Shown: piece after piece, positions 4,551-7,799 of the stretch
How the letters are laid out: the number at the start of each line of letters is the position of its first letter
Position numbering within the stretch: the first letter of the stretch is position 1
Origin: JBGTHB01 sp041746415
GTDB lineage: Bacteria > Pseudomonadota > Gammaproteobacteria > Coxiellales > Coxiellaceae
Length of the DNA: 7,799 nt
Reading direction: 5' to 3'
Assembly: GCA_041746415.1 (NCBI GenBank)
Contig: JBGTHB010000018.1
Coordinates: 1-7,799 of the forward strand
Translations under genes and position numbers: made by a program
Notes under the pieces: model-generated
Database searches by the model: none
What the model was told of the DNA's origin: nothing
The model's input: only the letters and a program-made list of their open reading frames with translations

Positions 4551-6245
4551 ATGAAAATATTAAATCTAACGGGGCAGTACCGTGACGATCTAAAAAAGTT
4601 ATCCAAGGCCGGTGGCTATTTTTCGCTGATTCTATTTGCAATTGTTTCGTCACTAAGCGTAAAGCAAACGAGTAAAAATGTACTAAATAGCTTTGACGCT
4701 ATAGATAATTACACTTATATTCCACCTGAAGTACGCAACCTAACGCTTTCGCAATTAATTCCACCTTTGCGTGAAGCAATTGCGGCGAGTTCAGTTACTG
4801 TAAAAAATCTTGCTTTTTTAATTAACACCTCAACTTTTACAGCATCGGTATTACTATTTTTAGCCTACAATACGTATTGGCTAACAAAAAAAGCGTGTGG
4901 CAAAAATAGCCTTCCTGTTGCTGCTTTCCCAACTGCAGCAGAAGTAGCAGCAGAAGTAGAAGTAAAAGTAGAGGTAGAAACAGAAACAGAAGCAGAAGCT
5001 GAAGCTGAAGCTGAAGCTAAAAAAACTGAACTGCCACTTTTTAATTATTTTAATGCCGTTAAAAAATTTGCTGCTGTTTTCTCAATTGCTGTCTTTATTT
5101 ACAGCCTGATTTATATGCAGCGGAAAGTGAATGAGATGCGACATCCTCATAAGCAATTCACTTCATGCGAATATGCCTTTCCGTTTGCTAATTATCTTTT
5201 TGATAGTTGTGACACCAGCGATATGGGAAAACTACTGACTTTTGGAGCCTATCCATGGTTGGGTCTATTTGGTTCTTTCTTTGCATTTTTCGCGGGGTTT
5301 AGTGTGATCGGCCTGCCATTATCGCAATCAAGATGGGTCAAAAATATAAATGAAAAACTCAAAGGACCATGCGTAAAAAATATTAATGGGGAAGTGGTGG
5401 CGTTCATTTTTAATCTCAGTTTGATAGCCTTACCCATTGGTTTAATACCCGCACTGATTAATTCAATTTCTTTTGGTAATAAGCTTGCAGACAGTAATTA
5501 TTGCGGTTCTATTTTATCTTGTGCATCACGCGCCTTTACCAATCGGTTTACTGCTGAAGATGATTGTGATGCGGCTGCCTGTGCCGTTGTACTAGGCGGA
5601 TTTTTAAGTCACTTTCAATTAGGCAAGGTCATGAGCTCTTTATTTTTATGTGCTGTAATCAGTGTTATTTTAGGCGTTGCCTCTCAATGGCTGCCAGGAA
5701 TTAAAAATAAATTGACGCCAGCAATAGCTGAAGAAAAAAATAAGCGCTTGGAAAAAACATTCACAAATTTTAAAATCTACTTTTCGCTAGGTACCGTCTT
5801 GAGCAGCGCGATTATTTTAATACCGGCTTATTTATACAGTAATACCATTCGTGAACTCGGTGTGGGTTTGGCGGTAAAAGGCAAAGGTGTGGTCGACACT
5901 TGGGGGCTGTTTCCACCTTGCTCCGTTGGCACTAGCTTTTTAAGTGATTACGGACGTTCACTGGTGGGATTAAAACCTCACTGTGATGCTAATACGGAAG
6001 TGCGCGCGATAACCGGGTTTATTGTGATGTTTATGCTGTCAGCTTTAGTGGGCGGCGGCGGCGCATTTGCCGTTTGTTGGCTTAAAGAAGCCATTAGTTG
6101 GGGTAAATCCTTATTTAAAACCGATGAGGCTGCAAGTCCAGAGTCAGCGGACACTTCAAAGGCAGGGGCATTGGAAGAAGCTCGTATGCCATTACTTGAC
6201 GATAGCGCTAGGTTAGGAACACAACCTGATCTAAACATCCGCTAA
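4551..6245 (+). CDS. Large polytopic membrane protein with repeated cysteine-loop units
   Basis: 564 residues, no family recognised. About eight membrane helices are visible: near 22-38, 86-107, 172-190, 229-257, 281-303, 346-378, 409-430 and 486-510. They pair into four TM-loop-TM units of similar size. The positive-inside rule puts the loops 39-85, 191-228, 304-345 and 431-485 outside the cytoplasm. Loops 2 to 4 carry even numbers of Cys (206, 220; 318, 324, 339, 344; 457, 478), fitting disulfides. The cytoplasmic linker 112-168 holds a Glu-alternating tract (about 131-156, EAEAEAEA at its end). The hydrophilic C terminus (about 523-564) is Ala/Glu/Asp-rich. The ATG at 4551 has only a poor SD but is the only plausible start, as the next Met is beyond TM3. 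Its last 15 bases overlap the end of parE. Transporter, envelope protein or secreted effector all remain possible. Confidence 0.8.
   Translation: MKILNLTGQYRDDLKKLSKAGGYFSLILFAIVSSLSVKQTSKNVLNSFDAIDNYTYIPPEVRNLTLSQLIPPLREAIAASSVTVKNLAFLINTSTFTASVLLFLAYNTYWLTKKACGKNSLPVAAFPTAAEVAAEVEVKVEVETETEAEAEAEAEAKKTELPLFNYFNAVKKFAAVFSIAVFIYSLIYMQRKVNEMRHPHKQFTSCEYAFPFANYLFDSCDTSDMGKLLTFGAYPWLGLFGSFFAFFAGFSVIGLPLSQSRWVKNINEKLKGPCVKNINGEVVAFIFNLSLIALPIGLIPALINSISFGNKLADSNYCGSILSCASRAFTNRFTAEDDCDAAACAVVLGGFLSHFQLGKVMSSLFLCAVISVILGVASQWLPGIKNKLTPAIAEEKNKRLEKTFTNFKIYFSLGTVLSSAIILIPAYLYSNTIRELGVGLAVKGKGVVDTWGLFPPCSVGTSFLSDYGRSLVGLKPHCDANTEVRAITGFIVMFMLSALVGGGGAFAVCWLKEAISWGKSLFKTDEAASPESADTSKAGALEEARMPLLDDSARLGTQPDLNIR
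4936..5018 (+). repeat. In-frame GAA-rich tandem repeat encoding the Glu/Ala/Val linker
   Basis: The tract is made of GAAGTA, GAAACA and GAAGCA/GAAGCT hexamers, ending in four perfect GAAGCT copies (4995-5018). It encodes alternating Glu with Ala, Val or Thr inside the 564-aa membrane protein, in the predicted cytoplasmic linker between helices 2 and 3. Because the unit is 6 bases, slippage would change linker length without breaking the reading frame. Confidence 0.85.
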
Positions 6246-7799
6246 ATTGCCTTTATCTTCCAACCATTGGCGTCGATCGGCAGCACGTTTTTTCGCTAAT
6301 AACATATCCATCATTTGGTTAGCCTGATCTTTTTTCTCAATCGTTAACTGCACCAAGCGACGTGTGTTGGGGCTCATGGTGGTTTCACGCAATTGTTTCG
6401 GGTTCATTTCACCTAATCCTTTAAAGCGCTGAATATTAATTGTGCCTTTTATTTTTTCTGCATGGATGCGATCTACTACGCCTTGTTTTTCTTCGTTGTC
6501 TAATGCGTAGAAAATTTGTTTGCCGATATCAATGCGGAATAATGGCGGCATAGCTACATAAATATGGCCTGCTTCAACTAATGGTCTAAAATGTCTTAAA
6601 AATAAGGCGCATAATAATGTAGCGATATGATAACCATCTGAGTCCGCATCCGCCAAAATACAAATCTTGCCGTAACGTAAATTTGCAAAATCACTGGAGC
6701 CTGGATCAACACCTATCGCTATAGCGATATCGTGTACTTCTTGTGAACTTAATACTTGTTCTGGTGACACTTCCCACGTATTTAAGATTTTTCCACGCAA
6801 TGGCATGATGGCTTGATAATTGCGATCGCGCGCTTGTTTTGCTGAGCCACCCGCTGAATCGCCTTCTACTAAAAATAATTCCGTCTGATCCAAATCTTGT
6901 AAAATGCAATCCGCCAATTTGCCCGGCAAAGCAGGACCACTTGTGATTTTTTTTCGTTCTACTTTTTTTGCCATGCGCATGCGTTTTTGCGCGTTGTCGA
7001 TAACCAGTTGTGCTAATTCATTAGCGGTTTCTATGTGATGATTTAACCACAGACTAAATTGATCTTTCACCACTCCATTCACAAATGCGGCGGCTTGTCG
7101 CGACGACAATCTTTCTTTCATTTGTCCGGCAAATTGCGCTTCTTGCATTTTGAGAGAAAGCACATAGTTACATTGTTGCCAAATGTCTTCTGCTGCAATT
7201 TTTACACCGCGCGGTAACAATTTATGCAGCTCACAGAATTCACGCATCGCATCCAACAAGCCTTGACGCAATCCATTTACATGTGTGCCACCTTGCGCGG
7301 TTGGAATTAAATTGACATAACTTTCGGCAATCGCCACTTCACCTTCACGTACCCAGCTCACAGCCCAATCGACTGCTTCTTGTTCTGCTTTGAAATGGCC
7401 TAGCCATGGCTCTGGTAATAACACATCCTGATTCACTAAACTTTCTTCTAAATATGTTTTCAAGCCTTCTTCGTAACACCATTCATATTCTTTTTCTTTT
7501 ATTTCATCTACCACGTGAATGTATAATCCCGAGCACAGTACCGCTTTAGCGCGCAACACATGCAGTAATTCTTTCACTGCAAATTTAGCGCTATCAAAAT
7601 ATTTTTCATTAGGCCAAAAGTGTACGGTGGTGCCGCTTTCACGTGCTTTGCATTCAGCCGTTACTTTTAATTTTGATTTCGCATCACCATCAGCAAAATT
7701 CATGCTATAAACTTTATTATCTTTTTTCACGCTGACCACTAATTTTTTAGACAGCGCATTTACGACAGAAATGCCCACACCATGCAATCCGCCTGAAAA
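6231..7799 (-). CDS. parE: DNA topoisomerase IV subunit B (partial, N terminus outside the window)
   Basis: 522 codons are present. The frame is open to the right edge, beginning FSGGLHGVGISVVNALS, the end of the GHKL ATPase domain. By comparison with a ParE of about 630 residues, roughly the first 110 are missing. The transducer domain follows and includes the conserved KKITSGPALPGKLADC stretch (about 6914-6959), then the Toprim domain with VEGDSAGGSAKQARDR (EGDSAGG at 6846-6866) and the metal-binding DADSDG (6633-6650). Near the C terminus is QRFKGLGEMNP. The short C-terminal end DRRQWLEDKGNLADV is typical of ParE and shows that this is not the longer GyrB. ParE with ParC decatenates replicated chromosomes and relaxes supercoils. 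Tyr after DADSDG replaces the more usual Leu. Its stop (TAG, 6231-6233) lies inside the convergent membrane-protein gene. Confidence 0.95.
   Translation of the reverse strand, partial: FSGGLHGVGISVVNALSKKLVVSVKKDNKVYSMNFADGDAKSKLKVTAECKARESGTTVHFWPNEKYFDSAKFAVKELLHVLRAKAVLCSGLYIHVVDEIKEKEYEWCYEEGLKTYLEESLVNQDVLLPEPWLGHFKAEQEAVDWAVSWVREGEVAIAESYVNLIPTAQGGTHVNGLRQGLLDAMREFCELHKLLPRGVKIAAEDIWQQCNYVLSLKMQEAQFAGQMKERLSSRQAAAFVNGVVKDQFSLWLNHHIETANELAQLVIDNAQKRMRMAKKVERKKITSGPALPGKLADCILQDLDQTELFLVEGDSAGGSAKQARDRNYQAIMPLRGKILNTWEVSPEQVLSSQEVHDIAIAIGVDPGSSDFANLRYGKICILADADSDGYHIATLLCALFLRHFRPLVEAGHIYVAMPPLFRIDIGKQIFYALDNEEKQGVVDRIHAEKIKGTINIQRFKGLGEMNPKQLRETTMSPNTRRLVQLTIEKKDQANQMMDMLLAKKRAADRRQWLEDKGNLADV

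Noticed and set aside
5978..6238. Antisense reading frame of 86 codons within the 564-aa gene
   Set aside because: A shadow of the real frame: no SD, low-complexity composition and no recognisable features.
6706..7710. Short open frames overlapping parE on both strands
   Set aside because: parE is unmistakable in its own frame; these are by-products of its codon use.

Overview
The window comes from an AT-rich gammaproteobacterial chromosome. The best evidence is the order TIGR02449-family coiled-coil gene, zapA, 6S RNA (ssrS), 5-formyltetrahydrofolate cyclo-ligase (ygfA). This is the classic gammaproteobacterial ssrS locus. A clear parE (topoisomerase IV subunit B) lies at the far end. The low G+C and a large multi-pass membrane protein of unknown family between housekeeping genes would fit an intracellular lineage such as Legionellales. 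That placement is an inference, not something the sequence proves.

Left part (1-2142), housekeeping. A sigma70-type promoter drives a short coiled-coil gene that overlaps zapA by 4 bases. 6S RNA follows, with its own -10 box and a 12-bp terminal stem, and then ygfA, whose Shine-Dalgarno (SD) sequence lies inside the 3' strand of that stem. Convergent to ygfA, only 3 bp away, is a two-gene minus-strand unit: a 114-aa membrane protein, then a GTG-started EVE-domain protein.

Middle part (2143-3994), accessory. A short divergent promoter region with two CTTG/CAAG palindromes separates the 114-aa membrane protein from a 117-aa membrane protein. The latter ends in a strong intrinsic terminator. 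Sixteen bases later comes a short-chain dehydrogenase/reductase without an SD, in which the catalytic YxxxK is replaced. A 303-bp intergenic stretch then holds a perfect match to the GacA/UvrY-type upstream activating sequence TGTAAG-N6-CTTACA, two CAACGGAA repeats and a 45-codon membrane or secreted peptide gene with a strong SD. A 161-bp MITE-like element with imperfect terminal inverted repeats sits exactly in that peptide's stop codon.

Right part (3995-7799). A secreted 162-aa protein of unknown family is transcribed leftward. Divergent from it is a 564-aa membrane protein that appears to be built from four TM-loop-TM units. Units 2 to 4 have even numbers of cysteines in loops predicted to be extracytoplasmic, and a Glu/Ala/Val low-complexity linker separates units 1 and 2. 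Its 3' end overlaps the 3' end of parE by 15 bp. parE runs off the right edge and lacks its N-terminal ATPase segment here.

The most promising lead is the GacA-type box with ANGGA motifs ahead of the tiny membrane peptide, which suggests an undescribed Gac/Csr regulon member or small RNA. Next are the MITE-like element in the stop codon, the repeat-built membrane protein and the SDR lacking the standard active site.
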